Below, one piece after another: positions 26,541-36,677 of a stretch of DNA of 48,654 bases. The notes under the pieces are model-generated. The model did not search any database, was not told the DNA's origin, and saw nothing but the letters and a program-made list of their open reading frames with translations. How positions within the stretch are numbered: position 1 is the stretch's first letter; each line of letters begins with the position of its first letter. The stretch lies in assembly GCF_016744625.1 (NCBI RefSeq), contig NZ_JADGDZ010000018.1, forward strand, positions 1-48,654, read 5' to 3'. This DNA comes from Winogradskyella sp. Its GTDB lineage: Bacteria > Bacteroidota > Bacteroidia > Flavobacteriales > Flavobacteriaceae. The translations under genes and the position numbers were made by a program.

Positions 26541-27548
26541 ATGCGCGAGGCATCTTTCGTGAAGCAAAATAAAGAAAAATGGATTGGTTTTGAAAACGCA
26601 TTAGATAATAATGTGAAAATAAATCCAGATGACTTAGCTTCTTACTATATACAACTTACTAACGATTTATCTTATGCTCAGACTTACTATCCAGAGAGCA
26701 AGACCTTATTGTACCTAAATTCGTTGGCTTCGCAAGCACATCAAAAGATTTATATTACTAAAAAGGAATCTAAAAACAAGATTATTTCGTTCTGGAGAGA
26801 TGAGTTTCCGCTTTTCTTTTATCAATACCATAAAACCTTGCTTTATGCATTCTTAATTTTTATGTCTGCAGTTATTATTGGTGTCGTTTCAACATTAAAT
26901 GATGATTCGTTTATAAGACTAATTCTTGGTGATTCTTATGTTAATATGACCATCGAAAATATTGAAAAAGGAGAACCAATGGCTGTTTATAAAAGTGGCA
27001 GTAATATTGGTACCTTTTTAGGTATTACGATAAATAATATTAGAGTCGCAATTATTGCATTTGCACTTGGAGTGTTCTTTAGTGTTGGTACTATTTATGT
27101 ACTATTTAGCAATGGAATAATGCTTGGAGCATTCATAACCTTCTTTTACAACTACGGTATTTTAGAAAAGACCTCAACAGTCTGGTTGCATGGTACAATA
27201 GAAATTTCGGTTATTGTTATTGCTGGTTGTGCAGGCTTAGTAATGGGCAATAGTTTCTTGTTTCCCAAAACCTATTCGAGACGCGTTGCTTTTATGAAAG
27301 GTGCTAAAGATGGCCTTAAAATAGTGGTAAGCACTATTCCGTTTTTTATCATCGCTGGCTTTATTGAAGGCTTTATTACACGATATGGTGAACAAATGCC
27401 TTCGTTTTTAGCTTATGGTATCATTTTTATTTCACTTTTTGTTATAGTATATTATTATATTATTTATCCAATAGCTTTGAATAAAGTAAATCATGCTGAG
27501 CGCAATCGAAATACATCACAATTAATACCCAAATCCCAAATAACGTGA
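26541..27548 (+). CDS. SpoIIM / DUF95-family membrane protein
   Basis: A 335-residue protein. A soluble N-terminus of about 110 residues (KWIGFENALD, followed by an SLASQAHQKIY segment) precedes five to six helices containing NNIRVAIIAFALGVFFSVGT and the glycine-rich HGTIEISVIVIAGCAGLVMG segment, both typical of SpoIIM homologues. Outside spore formers the role is unknown. It starts the operon that leads to MoxR and DUF58, and its stop overlaps the next start by 4 bp. Confidence 0.85.
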   Translation: MREASFVKQNKEKWIGFENALDNNVKINPDDLASYYIQLTNDLSYAQTYYPESKTLLYLNSLASQAHQKIYITKKESKNKIISFWRDEFPLFFYQYHKTLLYAFLIFMSAVIIGVVSTLNDDSFIRLILGDSYVNMTIENIEKGEPMAVYKSGSNIGTFLGITINNIRVAIIAFALGVFFSVGTIYVLFSNGIMLGAFITFFYNYGILEKTSTVWLHGTIEISVIVIAGCAGLVMGNSFLFPKTYSRRVAFMKGAKDGLKIVVSTIPFFIIAGFIEGFITRYGEQMPSFLAYGIIFISLFVIVYYYIIYPIALNKVNHAERNRNTSQLIPKSQIT

Positions 27549-28465
27549 ACGAAAAGTATATTGAATTAAGAACTAGAAGTACGTTTGGAGATATTATAAA
27601 CACTTATTTTCTTTTCCTGAAACATAATTTTAAAGCATACACTAACTTATACCTTAGATATAATGCTATAAGCATTATTCTTACACTCATTTGCTCGTAT
27701 TTGTTAGTCACAGGTTTTATGGGGTTAGCGAGTAGAGATTTTAGATTTGGAATGAGTAACAACGTAGAAACCGAAAGCTATTTTATTGCTGGTGTGGTGA
27801 TTCTTTTATTAATTGTCTTTGTAACCTCATTAATCAATTATAGTTTTTCTAGTGCTTATGTCGCTGAATATGCCAATAATGATGGAGAAATAGACTCTAA
27901 AAATATCTGGAGAAGCATCTTAAATAATCTTGGAACCATAATAGTATTCATTCTCATTGGTGCCTTAATGTATGGTGTCTATTTAGCTATTTCAGTAATG
28001 ATTTCATTTATTCCACTTTTAGGAATGATTGTACAGTATGGACTAAGTTTTACATTAGCTGCTGTTTTTGGATTAACCTTTATGTCCATATTTTCTTCTA
28101 AGAAAAGTTTTGGCGAAGCTATTTCTGAAGGTTTTGATTTCACCTTCTCTCAGTTTTGGCGCATTGTCTTATTTGGTTTGGTTATCGGTATTCTTAACCT
28201 TATGATTTCTGCACTTATCGTTTCTATACCAAGTGTTATCATTGGTATTTATGTTTACTTTTCTGTTGAAAGTAGCATAGACCTAACAACAAATACATTT
28301 GCAACTTTGGTGTTTACATTTGGCTTTGCTATGTTTCTATTATCGTTTATATACACTCAAGCCCTATCGCAATTGGCTTATGGAATTCTTTACTACAACA
28401 TTAACGAAGTAAAGTACAATGGTTTCCTTCAAAAGAAAATAGATCAAATTGGTATTAATGAGTAA
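27545..28465 (+). CDS. Multi-pass membrane protein of the SpoIIM-MoxR operon
   Basis: A 306-residue protein with about six long hydrophobic segments separated by short polar loops, resembling the membrane domains of YciC/glycerophosphodiesterase-type proteins. No catalytic motif. It starts at GTG 27545, overlapping the SpoIIM stop by 4 bp, and its end overlaps the DUF4129 start by 8 bp (ATGAGTAA), so translation is probably coupled on both sides. Function inferred only from the conserved operon. Confidence 0.65.
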   Translation: MNEKYIELRTRSTFGDIINTYFLFLKHNFKAYTNLYLRYNAISIILTLICSYLLVTGFMGLASRDFRFGMSNNVETESYFIAGVVILLLIVFVTSLINYSFSSAYVAEYANNDGEIDSKNIWRSILNNLGTIIVFILIGALMYGVYLAISVMISFIPLLGMIVQYGLSFTLAAVFGLTFMSIFSSKKSFGEAISEGFDFTFSQFWRIVLFGLVIGILNLMISALIVSIPSVIIGIYVYFSVESSIDLTTNTFATLVFTFGFAMFLLSFIYTQALSQLAYGILYYNINEVKYNGFLQKKIDQIGINE

Positions 28466-29186
28466 ATCGAAACTCAGACATATCAATACATATATAATGA
28501 CCATATTTGGTTCGTCTATACTATGGGCTCAAGATGTCATTGTTAAAAGAGATTCTTCAAATATTGATGTCACCTATTTTAAAGACAACTTTAAAGACAA
28601 TTATGCAAGTGATGATTTTAATTATTCTATAAATGATACTGGTGGCATTAACTTAATGCAACGCATTCTTAGAAAATTTTTCAATTGGATGAGTGACCTC
28701 TTTGGATTCGACATTGATTTTGTTGATTACAAGACCTTAGAATACATTGTCTATGGATTACTCGGTTTAATCGTATTATACTTACTGATTAAATTTTTAC
28801 TACAAAACCCAGTGAGTTCTGTCTTTAAAACTGAAAACAAAACCATCGATGGATTTAGCTATGTTGAAGAAAACATTGAACAAATTGATTTTGATAAACT
28901 TATAACTAAAGCACTGAAAGAAAATAATTACAGATTAGCAACACGCTATCTCTATCTTAAATCTTTAAAATCTTTAGCAAATAAAAAAACTATTGAATGG
29001 CATTTCGATAAGACTAATTCAGACTATCTCAATGAAATAAAAGACTCAAAATTGAAAGCATTGTTTAAACGTGTTTCTTATATCTACGACTATGTATGGT
29101 ATGGAGAATTTCCGATTGACGAAGCAAGTTTCAATAAAAACAAAGACGATTTTAATCAACTTATAAAAACAGTACAACATGGATAA
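28458..29186 (+). CDS. DUF4129 domain-containing protein
   Basis: A 242-residue protein. A weak N-terminal hydrophobic signal is followed by a periplasmic-like segment rich in Asp/Asn, one transmembrane helix (about residues 92-113, YGLLGLIVLYLLIKFLL) and a cytosolic DUF4129 domain with the pattern NNYRLATRYLYLKSLKSL followed by IEWHFDKTN and YDYVWYGEFP. DUF4129 sits in transglutaminase/MoxR operons in many bacteria. The ATG at 28458 is preferred over a TTG three codons upstream. Confidence 0.8.
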   Translation: MSKSKLRHINTYIMTIFGSSILWAQDVIVKRDSSNIDVTYFKDNFKDNYASDDFNYSINDTGGINLMQRILRKFFNWMSDLFGFDIDFVDYKTLEYIVYGLLGLIVLYLLIKFLLQNPVSSVFKTENKTIDGFSYVEENIEQIDFDKLITKALKENNYRLATRYLYLKSLKSLANKKTIEWHFDKTNSDYLNEIKDSKLKALFKRVSYIYDYVWYGEFPIDEASFNKNKDDFNQLIKTVQHG

Positions 29187-30384
29187 GCGTTCTAAAATAG
29201 CGCTCTATATTATTGGTGCAGTGATTGTTTTTATGATGATTGCTGAAGTTACCAAACCAAAAGCATTAAACTGGCGCGATTCATTCTCTGCAGCAGATAA
29301 GATACCTTTGGGCTGCTATGTGCTTTTTAATGAGTTAGAAACCTTTTCGGATGAAGACATGTTAACTTCAGAAGAATCTATATATCAATACTTAAAGAAA
29401 GTTGACACAACAACTCAGAAAACTTTAGTGCTTATTAATAATCGCATCTCCTTTGACTCAGAAGAATCTAATGCTTTACTAAATTTTGTAGAAAAAGGAA
29501 ATTCCGTTTTTATTAGTAGTACTTATGCTTATGGAAATGTTTTAGACTCTATTAACATTGGTATAACACGACAATACACTAATCTGTACAAAAAAGAATC
29601 TGAGAGTAAATTTACAAGCCCAAGTCTTCAAAAAAATAATAGATTATTTAACGATGTTATTGAAAACAGTCACTTTACTTCTATAGACACATTAAAAACT
29701 ACAATTTTAGGAACTATTACAACTAAAGATGAAGACGATATTGAACAAACCAATGCCAACTTTATAAAAGTAGCAGTTGGTGAAAACAATGGTCAATTTA
29801 TTTTGCACACCAATCCTTTTGCATTTACCAATTACCATCTCATGGATGATAAAGAAGATTATGCTGCAACGGTTTTATCCTATCTACCAAAACAACAAAT
29901 TATTTGGGATAATAATTATAAAAGCGGACGTAAAGTGATTACAAGTCCGTTACGTTACATTCTACAAAACACAGCATTGAAATGGGCTTTTTACGTTAGT
30001 ATGCTAGGCTTAATTTTATTTGTCATTTTCAGAGGTAAACGCGTACAACGGATTATTCCTGTGATAAAAAAACTAGACAATGCTACTGTAGATTTTACAA
30101 GAACTATTGGAGAATTGTATTATCAGCATGGTGATTTTACTAATATTATTGAAAAGAAAACTCAATATTTCCTAGAGTTTGTAAGAACTAACTACTACTT
30201 AGACACCAATCAATTCAACCCTAGTTTTATAGAAAAATTAGCCACTAAATCGAGTAACACAAAAGAAACAACCAAAACCTTAGTCGATTACTTAGTCTTT
30301 TTGAAATCGAAAACAAATCATACTGAGCAAGAGCTCATAGAACTGAATAAAAAAATAGAACACTTTACAAAACATAAGCTATAA
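29179..30384 (+). CDS. DUF4350 domain-containing membrane protein
   Basis: A 401-residue protein. Helix one (about 7-24) is followed by a long extracytoplasmic DUF4350 domain (about 30-250; DKIPLGCYVLFNELETF, and LLNFVEKGNSVFISS of a Rossmann-like fold), helix two (about 270-290) and a cytosolic tail (300-401) containing TRTIGELYYQHGDFTNI. It overlaps both neighbours by a few bases. Together with DUF4129, MoxR and DUF58 proteins it probably forms one membrane-associated assembly. Confidence 0.8.
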   Translation: MDKRSKIALYIIGAVIVFMMIAEVTKPKALNWRDSFSAADKIPLGCYVLFNELETFSDEDMLTSEESIYQYLKKVDTTTQKTLVLINNRISFDSEESNALLNFVEKGNSVFISSTYAYGNVLDSINIGITRQYTNLYKKESESKFTSPSLQKNNRLFNDVIENSHFTSIDTLKTTILGTITTKDEDDIEQTNANFIKVAVGENNGQFILHTNPFAFTNYHLMDDKEDYAATVLSYLPKQQIIWDNNYKSGRKVITSPLRYILQNTALKWAFYVSMLGLILFVIFRGKRVQRIIPVIKKLDNATVDFTRTIGELYYQHGDFTNIIEKKTQYFLEFVRTNYYLDTNQFNPSFIEKLATKSSNTKETTKTLVDYLVFLKSKTNHTEQELIELNKKIEHFTKHKL

Positions 30385-31445
30385 TGGAAGATCAAGACAC
30401 ACCATCATCAGAAAACTTAGATGAGACAAATCATAGTGAAACTAATACACCTAATGAAACTACTGAAAACACATCAGAAGATTTTAAAAGTCGTTTAGAC
30501 CTCAAACCGCTTCAAGATAGTGTTGAAGATATTAAGCAAGAAATTGCGAAATTTATTGTTGGACAAAATGAAATGATTGAACTCTTAATCATTTCTATTT
30601 TAACTAATGGCCACTCTTTAATTGAAGGTGTTCCTGGTGTCGCAAAAACAGTTACTGCAAAGTTATTAGCAAAAACTATGGATGTAGATTTTAGTCGAAT
30701 TCAATTCACACCAGATTTAATGCCTAGTGATATCTTAGGAACTTCAATTTTCAATGTAAAAACTAGCGAGTTCGAATATAAAAAAGGACCAATCTTTTCT
30801 AATATTGTGTTGATTGATGAGATTAACAGAGCACCAGCAAAAACGCAAGCTGCTTTGTTTGAAGTGATGGCAGAACGCCAAATCACAATGGATGGCACAC
30901 GTTATGAGATGGAACTACCATTTTTAGTGTTTGCAACCCAAAACCCAATTGAGCAAGAAGGAACCTATCGCCTACCTGAAGCACAATTAGACCGTTTTCT
31001 ATTTAAAATAGAAGTTGATTATCCATCTTTAGAAGATGAAGTTCAAATATTAGTTGATAATCATCATAGACAGGACAGTATGGATTTTAACACCATATCT
31101 TCTGTACTATCTGCTGCTGCTATTAAGAAGTACCAAAACCTAATTAAACAAATTGTAGTAGAAGACAATCTCTTAAATTATATCGCTTCAATTGTTAACA
31201 ATACACGTACTAATGCGAATTTATATTTAGGAGCATCTCCTAGAGCCTCAATTGCCATATTAAATGCTGCAAAAGCAAATGCAGCTATAAGTGGTAGAGA
31301 TTTTGTAACACCAGATGATATTAAACGCTGTACAAAAGCAGTTCTAAAACATCGATTGGTCTTAACACCAGAACGAGAAATGGAAGCTTTTACAGTTGAC
31401 AAAGTTGTAGATCAGATTCTTGAAACGATTGAGATTCCGAGATAG
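30384..31445 (+). CDS. MoxR-family AAA+ ATPase
   Basis: A 353-residue AAA+ protein. An acidic, low-complexity N-terminal extension (about 1-38) precedes the core with Walker A G82-VPGVAKT and Walker B (LIDE, 143-146), sensor FATQNPIEQEGTYRLPEAQLD, and the C-terminal lid. MoxR ATPases act as chaperones that insert cofactors into, or mature, a von Willebrand-type partner, here probably the DUF58 protein encoded next. Starts overlap by one base on both sides. Confidence 0.93.
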   Translation: MEDQDTPSSENLDETNHSETNTPNETTENTSEDFKSRLDLKPLQDSVEDIKQEIAKFIVGQNEMIELLIISILTNGHSLIEGVPGVAKTVTAKLLAKTMDVDFSRIQFTPDLMPSDILGTSIFNVKTSEFEYKKGPIFSNIVLIDEINRAPAKTQAALFEVMAERQITMDGTRYEMELPFLVFATQNPIEQEGTYRLPEAQLDRFLFKIEVDYPSLEDEVQILVDNHHRQDSMDFNTISSVLSAAAIKKYQNLIKQIVVEDNLLNYIASIVNNTRTNANLYLGASPRASIAILNAAKANAAISGRDFVTPDDIKRCTKAVLKHRLVLTPEREMEAFTVDKVVDQILETIEIPR

Positions 31446-32776
31446 TGAAGCGTTTCTTTAAACATACCTATTTAACCTTTCGGTTTTTCCTTATAGCATT
31501 GGCATTTGTGGCATTGTTTATCTTGGCATACATCTATCCAGGATTATTAAGTATTGTAACCGCATTATTCTTTGTTGCTATAGGATTGGTGGTAATTGAC
31601 CTTATCTTATTATTTAAACAAAAAGGAATTTCGGCATCACGTATTTTACCAGAAAAATTGAGTAATGGTGATGATAACCCAATTGAAATTACATTACAAA
31701 ACAACTATAACTTTATTGCAGATTTATTGTTGATTGACGAGTTGCCATTTCAGTATCAAAAGCGTGATTTTGAAATCAATACGCAACTTAAAAAACACGA
31801 TCAAAAGAAAATAACCTACACCTTAAGACCTCTAGAACGTGGCGAATATTACTTTGGCAATTTAAATATATATGTTAACTCTCCAATTGGTTTAGTAACC
31901 AGACGTTTTCAGTTTGCGAAAGATGCTATGGTGCCAAACTATCCTTCATTTCTACAACTTCGTAAATACATGCTATTAGCATTTTCTAACAAACTATTTG
32001 AATATGGTTTAAAGAAAATAAGACGAATTGGTCATACCATGGAATTTGAGCAAATTAAAGACTATGTAAATGGAGATGATATAAGGAATATTAACTGGAA
32101 AGCCACAGCGAAGCGAAATCAATTGATGGTCAATCAATTTCAGGATGAACGCTCCCAACCTATTTACAGTGTTATTGATAAAGGCAGAGCTATGAAAATG
32201 CCGTTTAAAGGCTTAAGTCTTTTAGATTATGCCATAAACGCTACTTTAGTAATTAGCAATGTGGCACTCAAAAAACAAGACAAAGCCGGAATGTTTACCT
32301 TCTCTAGAAAGGTGGAAAATAAAGTGGTTGCTGAACGCAGACCATCACAGATGAATAAAATTCTGGAAACCTTATATAATGTGAATACTGATTTTTCTGA
32401 ATCAGATTTCTCTAGACTATATATAGATATAAAACGTAGCTTAACACAACGTGGTTTAATTCTACTCTACACTAATTTTGAAACTTTAGATGCGTTACAT
32501 CGTCAATTACCATATCTTCAAGCGATTGCAAAAAACCATCTTTTAGTTGTTATTTTTTTTGAGAATACAGAATTGCATAAATTAACTAATGTTGAAGCTT
32601 CTAATACCTTCGATATTTTTCAAAAGACTATAGCTGAAAAATTTATGTACGAGAAAAAACTTATTGTAAATGAACTTCAAAAACATGGTATTCAGTCAAT
32701 TTTAACGGCTCCAGAGCACTTGACGATAAATACTATTAATAAATATTTAGAGATTAAAGCACGAGGATTACTTTAG
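31445..32776 (+). CDS. DUF58 domain-containing protein
   Basis: A 443-residue protein with two N-terminal helices (about 13-55), an extracytoplasmic-type beta region, then the DUF58 core with GDDIRNINWKATAKRNQLMV. The von Willebrand-like part reads YSVIDKGRAMKM where the DxSxS metal site of vWA domains is expected, so the metal-ion adhesion site looks incomplete. It starts with GTG overlapping the MoxR stop. Probable partner of the MoxR ATPase; client process unknown. Confidence 0.85.
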   Translation: MKRFFKHTYLTFRFFLIALAFVALFILAYIYPGLLSIVTALFFVAIGLVVIDLILLFKQKGISASRILPEKLSNGDDNPIEITLQNNYNFIADLLLIDELPFQYQKRDFEINTQLKKHDQKKITYTLRPLERGEYYFGNLNIYVNSPIGLVTRRFQFAKDAMVPNYPSFLQLRKYMLLAFSNKLFEYGLKKIRRIGHTMEFEQIKDYVNGDDIRNINWKATAKRNQLMVNQFQDERSQPIYSVIDKGRAMKMPFKGLSLLDYAINATLVISNVALKKQDKAGMFTFSRKVENKVVAERRPSQMNKILETLYNVNTDFSESDFSRLYIDIKRSLTQRGLILLYTNFETLDALHRQLPYLQAIAKNHLLVVIFFENTELHKLTNVEASNTFDIFQKTIAEKFMYEKKLIVNELQKHGIQSILTAPEHLTINTINKYLEIKARGLL

Positions 32777-32911
32777 TTAATCACCTTCAACTAAACAAAA
32801 TACAACTCATCCTAATAAAGTTACAATTCAGTAACTACAATTATTTTTAAGAGCACTTTTGTTGGATATTTGAATCATCAAACAAATACAAACCTTTAAA
32901 ACACAATCATC

Positions 32912-33331
32912 ATGAAACATTTATTCTTAACAATCGCACTAGTTTTAACTTCAATATTTAGCTTCGCACAAGAAGATAAAGGCATTACAATTTCCGTTAC
33001 TATTGATAATGTAAAAAATGATACAGGAAAAGTAATGTTATCATTACACACTTCTGAAACTTTTATGAAAGGAAAAGGTATAAAAACTGCTGAAACAGAA
33101 ATTAAAGACGGAAAAATCACAGTAACATTTGAAAACGTTTTACCTGGAGAATATGCTATAATGGCTTTACACGATGAAAACGAAAATAAAAGAATGGATT
33201 TCCAAGATAATGGAATGCCAATTGAATCTTACGGAATGTCTAACAATGTAATGTCTTTTGGACCACCTCAGTATGATGACGCAAAATTCAATGTAGAAGG
33301 TAAAAATCTAGATTTAAACATTCGTTTCTAA
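32912..33331 (+). CDS. DUF2141 domain-containing periplasmic protein
   Basis: A 139-residue protein. The signal peptide (1-19, cleaved near SFAQ) is followed by a single DUF2141 domain with GKVMLSLHTSETFMKG and YAIMALHDENENKRMDF, including the acidic D-E-N-E-N-K-R-M-D run that may bind a metal such as calcium. Role unknown. It stands alone, 135 bp after the DUF58 gene, and ends at a strong terminator. Confidence 0.85.
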   Translation: MKHLFLTIALVLTSIFSFAQEDKGITISVTIDNVKNDTGKVMLSLHTSETFMKGKGIKTAETEIKDGKITVTFENVLPGEYAIMALHDENENKRMDFQDNGMPIESYGMSNNVMSFGPPQYDDAKFNVEGKNLDLNIRF

Positions 33332-33358
33332 AACAGAGATCATCAATCAATCGCATAA

Positions 33359-33390
33359 AAAAGCCATTAAGAAATTAATGGCTTTTTCTT
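33359..33390. terminator. Terminator between DUF2141 gene and convergent receptor gene
   Basis: aaaagccattaa (33359-33370) and ttaatggctttt (33375-33386) make a 12-bp perfect stem with a GAAA loop, followed by tctttt on the plus strand and preceded by A residues, so it can act in both directions. Confidence 0.85.
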
Positions 33391-33398
33391 TTCTGATT

Positions 33399-35699
33399 CT
33401 ACCAGTAGAGCCTAACCATTAAATTTGGAGTTATTCCTATAGAATATTTTTCTATCAACTCTATGGGATCGTCTAAACTATTATTACCTCTATATTCTCT
33501 GCTTATTAAGTTCTTTCTGTTATAGATATTTCTAATAGACAAACCTACCTTACCTCTTAATCTATTACGCTTAGATATTTTAAAATTATAGATCGAAGAA
33601 AAATCCATTCGATGATAAATAGGTAACTCACCTGTGTTTATTCCATTATTAAATTCTAAATTATCACTATTATCTTGCGCTATAGTATATGGTTTTCCTG
33701 TTTGCCATTTCCAACCTAATGCAAATTGAAAACGCTTTAGCTGATAACTTAATGCAGTTGATATAGCATGACTGATATTAGATTTTGAAGTAAACTCATT
33801 ACTGTCATTAAGATTTTCAAATATACTCTTAGAGCGGTTGTAAGAATAGCTCAACCATGAATTGAAACCATTAAATCGTTTCCTCATAAAAACATCAACT
33901 CCAAAAACATTTTGTTTCCCTATATTGAAATTACTATTATCCGGATTTAAAAACCCAAGTGATAATGCGGTAATGTTTTTCAATCTTTTATGGTAAGCAT
34001 CAATATCTATACTCACATCTTTACCTGTATAAATAAATCCGCCAGATACATGCTGACTATTTATAATAGGAAACTCATTTCCATCAGCCAATCTCCATAC
34101 TCTATTTTCTAATGAGAGGTCACTTAATATCGTTTCGTCAATCTCACTGATAATTTGATTTTTAATTTCTGCTGTGGCTTGAAATTTTAGATTTTCAAAC
34201 AATGATCTATAAAACACTAATCTTGGTTCTAATCTTACAGCCTCTAATTCTTTAAAGTATGTGCTTCGAAATCCAATAGACACATCAAATAATTTTGGAT
34301 TCTTATAATCATAACTTCCATATACACTATGGCTTTGTATTGTACGATCTTCAGTATCTAATACAAAAGAAAGATTTGTTCTGTTTAAAAATGCATAAGA
34401 AACATCTTTAAGTGTGTATTGGTAACCAAATGCTATAGCACTTGCTTTAGATGTATTAATAGTAACTTCTGAAGAAATCCCAGAATCGTAAATGGTGTTT
34501 CGCTTTTCAAAATCAGAAACTTGTTCATTATTTTCTATAGTAATAAAGTTATAATTCAGTTTATAATCAGATAAAAAAGCCGTTGTATTTTGAGTTATAT
34601 TATCATTCCAATCCGTTTTCCAACCTACACCATATCCTATATTACTTGTTACCAATTTATCATTAAACAAACGGTTAGTTTCTGTGTCATTCTGAACATA
34701 ATCTAATTGGTTATCTATAGAAATAACACTTGCATATAGACTATTATTCTTATTTGGCTTATAGTTAAGCTTTACGTTATAATCTAAAAACGAAAACTCA
34801 TTATTATCATTTTCAGATTTGTTAATCTTGGTACTTTCAAAAACTTTGTCTGCCAACGGATTAAAAGTAAATGTTTCTAATACATCTACATAGCTTCGCC
34901 TAAATGAAGCTTGAATATTCATTTTATCCTTAATAACAGGAACCTCTATAAGAGCATCTCCATTAATACCATTAAAACCTAATTCAGCTTTTATATTTTT
35001 TGAAATATCTGAGTTTGAGGACATATCAATAACACTAGACAAACGTTCACCATATCTAGCATGAGAGCCTTTATTTATAAATTTAATCTCTGAAGTTACA
35101 TTTGGATTCAGTGGAGAAATCATACCAAAAAGATGACCTTTGTGATAAATGTTTATACCATCCCAAATTAATCGATTTTGATCGGAAGCTCCACCTCTAA
35201 CAAAAAAACCAGAAGCAGTCTCATTAGGACTTAAGACTCCTGGTAATAATTGAATACTTTCTAAAACGTCTGATTCTGTGAGACCTGGCAAAATACCAAG
35301 TTTCGATGGATACAATTTATAAGAACCATTACGATTTTTCACAATACCCTTAGTTAAATAACTCTTTACTATAACTTTATCGAGCTCATTTAAATCTGTT
35401 TCTTTTTCTAAAGATTCGTTTATAATGACATATCGATTATTTAAAATTTTATAGTTAAGTTTTGTCAGCTCCGTAATTGCTTCTAAAACTTCTCTAAGTG
35501 TACGCTTCTCTTTCTTTAACGAAATACGTTTATCACTTACATCATGGTCTTTATAAGAAAAAAGCACATCGTAAGTATCTTCAATTGTAATGAAAACATT
35601 AGTTAAAACCTCATCTTTAAATTCAATGTAAAAAGCCTCTTCTTGCGAAAAGGCTGATAATGGGAGTAACATTAAGACAAAGATATAGATTAACCTCAT
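33399..35699 (-). CDS. TonB-dependent receptor with STN signalling domain
   Basis: A 766-residue protein. The signal peptide (1-18) is followed by an STN domain (about 30-95; LTNVFITIEDTYDVLFSYKD and LREVLEAITELT), the module that contacts a FecR-type anti-sigma. The plug follows with GLTESDVLESIQLLPGV and FVRGGASDQNRLIWDGINIY, then a barrel with a C-terminal aromatic strand. It should both import and sense its ligand, switching on the sigma factor encoded in the same operon. It starts 2 bp after the FecR stop. Ligand unknown; the divergent Kazal-like lipoprotein is a candidate partner. Confidence 0.9.
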   Translation of the reverse strand: MRLIYIFVLMLLPLSAFSQEEAFYIEFKDEVLTNVFITIEDTYDVLFSYKDHDVSDKRISLKKEKRTLREVLEAITELTKLNYKILNNRYVIINESLEKETDLNELDKVIVKSYLTKGIVKNRNGSYKLYPSKLGILPGLTESDVLESIQLLPGVLSPNETASGFFVRGGASDQNRLIWDGINIYHKGHLFGMISPLNPNVTSEIKFINKGSHARYGERLSSVIDMSSNSDISKNIKAELGFNGINGDALIEVPVIKDKMNIQASFRRSYVDVLETFTFNPLADKVFESTKINKSENDNNEFSFLDYNVKLNYKPNKNNSLYASVISIDNQLDYVQNDTETNRLFNDKLVTSNIGYGVGWKTDWNDNITQNTTAFLSDYKLNYNFITIENNEQVSDFEKRNTIYDSGISSEVTINTSKASAIAFGYQYTLKDVSYAFLNRTNLSFVLDTEDRTIQSHSVYGSYDYKNPKLFDVSIGFRSTYFKELEAVRLEPRLVFYRSLFENLKFQATAEIKNQIISEIDETILSDLSLENRVWRLADGNEFPIINSQHVSGGFIYTGKDVSIDIDAYHKRLKNITALSLGFLNPDNSNFNIGKQNVFGVDVFMRKRFNGFNSWLSYSYNRSKSIFENLNDSNEFTSKSNISHAISTALSYQLKRFQFALGWKWQTGKPYTIAQDNSDNLEFNNGINTGELPIYHRMDFSSIYNFKISKRNRLRGKVGLSIRNIYNRKNLISREYRGNNSLDDPIELIEKYSIGITPNLMVRLYW

Positions 35700-35701
35700 C
35701 T

Positions 35702-36622
35702 TTAATACCTCAGTTTAATGTTACGTTTTTCTTTTTCAAAATATTTTATGTGAAGAGTTTCAAAAACGGTTTTTAAAGCGACTTTGAGATTATTGTGCGG
35801 AAAACTACCAGAGAATATTGTTGTATCATCAATAGCGTCAGTATCAAATTTAATATTATACTGACTTTCTAAAGCCGAAATAACATAACGTACAGGCACA
35901 CTCTTAAAGGTGCTTTCTCCTGCAATCCATGTAGGCCTAATAAGCTGTGTAATCGATGACTCTGATGGATGTCCATTTATTTTTCTAACAGAATTACTTG
36001 GTAGCAAAACATGTTCTGATTGAGTAGTCTTTACTTTTACTTTACCTTCATAACAAACTACATCAAAGAAATCGTTTGTAGAATTTACATTAAACTGTGT
36101 TCCTAAAACTGTAACAGATCCGTTATTAGTATTTACAGTAAATGTGCTACCTTTTTGAACTTTAAAAAAAGCTTCTCCATCTAAGCTAAGTGTTCTATTT
36201 TCCTTCCAATCTTCGTCATTATAACTAAGTTTAGATTTTGAATTTAAAATCACTTCAGAACCATCTAAAAGTGTAACAATTTTGCTTTCTCCAAAACCTG
36301 TTTCTATAATGATGTTGCTATTTCCGAAAATTGAAAACAAGCCAAAAAGTAAAACGAAGGAAGCAGCTATACCTATTGTCCAACTTCTATAAAGTGGTAG
36401 AACATTTGGAGTTTTATTGGTAATGCGTTGTTGTATTTTAGAGAAGCTTTCATCAATAGATCCATCTAATTGTTCAGAAATTCCAAAACCTTTTTTCAAT
36501 TTCTGATAGGTTTTAAAATCATCTTCACTAACTAGAGTTTTCAGCTCTGCATCAGAGATGTCTCCCTCTAGCCATTGAGCTAAAAACGTATCCTTTTCTA
36601 TATTTGAATTCTGATTTTCCAT
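35702..36622 (-). CDS. FecR-family anti-sigma factor
   Basis: A 306-residue single-pass protein: a cytosolic N-terminus (about 1-80), one transmembrane helix (about 82-101, WTIGIAASFVLLFGLFSIF), a periplasmic FecR domain (about 108-205; SKIVTLLDGSEVILNSKSKL) and a C-terminal DUF4974-type STN-like domain (about 230-306; VPVRYVISALESQYNIKF). It receives the signal from the STN receptor and releases or activates the sigma factor encoded just upstream in the same operon. Confidence 0.92.
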   Translation of the reverse strand: MENQNSNIEKDTFLAQWLEGDISDAELKTLVSEDDFKTYQKLKKGFGISEQLDGSIDESFSKIQQRITNKTPNVLPLYRSWTIGIAASFVLLFGLFSIFGNSNIIIETGFGESKIVTLLDGSEVILNSKSKLSYNDEDWKENRTLSLDGEAFFKVQKGSTFTVNTNNGSVTVLGTQFNVNSTNDFFDVVCYEGKVKVKTTQSEHVLLPSNSVRKINGHPSESSITQLIRPTWIAGESTFKSVPVRYVISALESQYNIKFDTDAIDDTTIFSGSFPHNNLKVALKTVFETLHIKYFEKEKRNIKLRY

Positions 36623-36677
36623 TTTTTATCTATACTTAAGACAACTTAAAGACTAAAAACCCTACCTCTTTGGTCAA

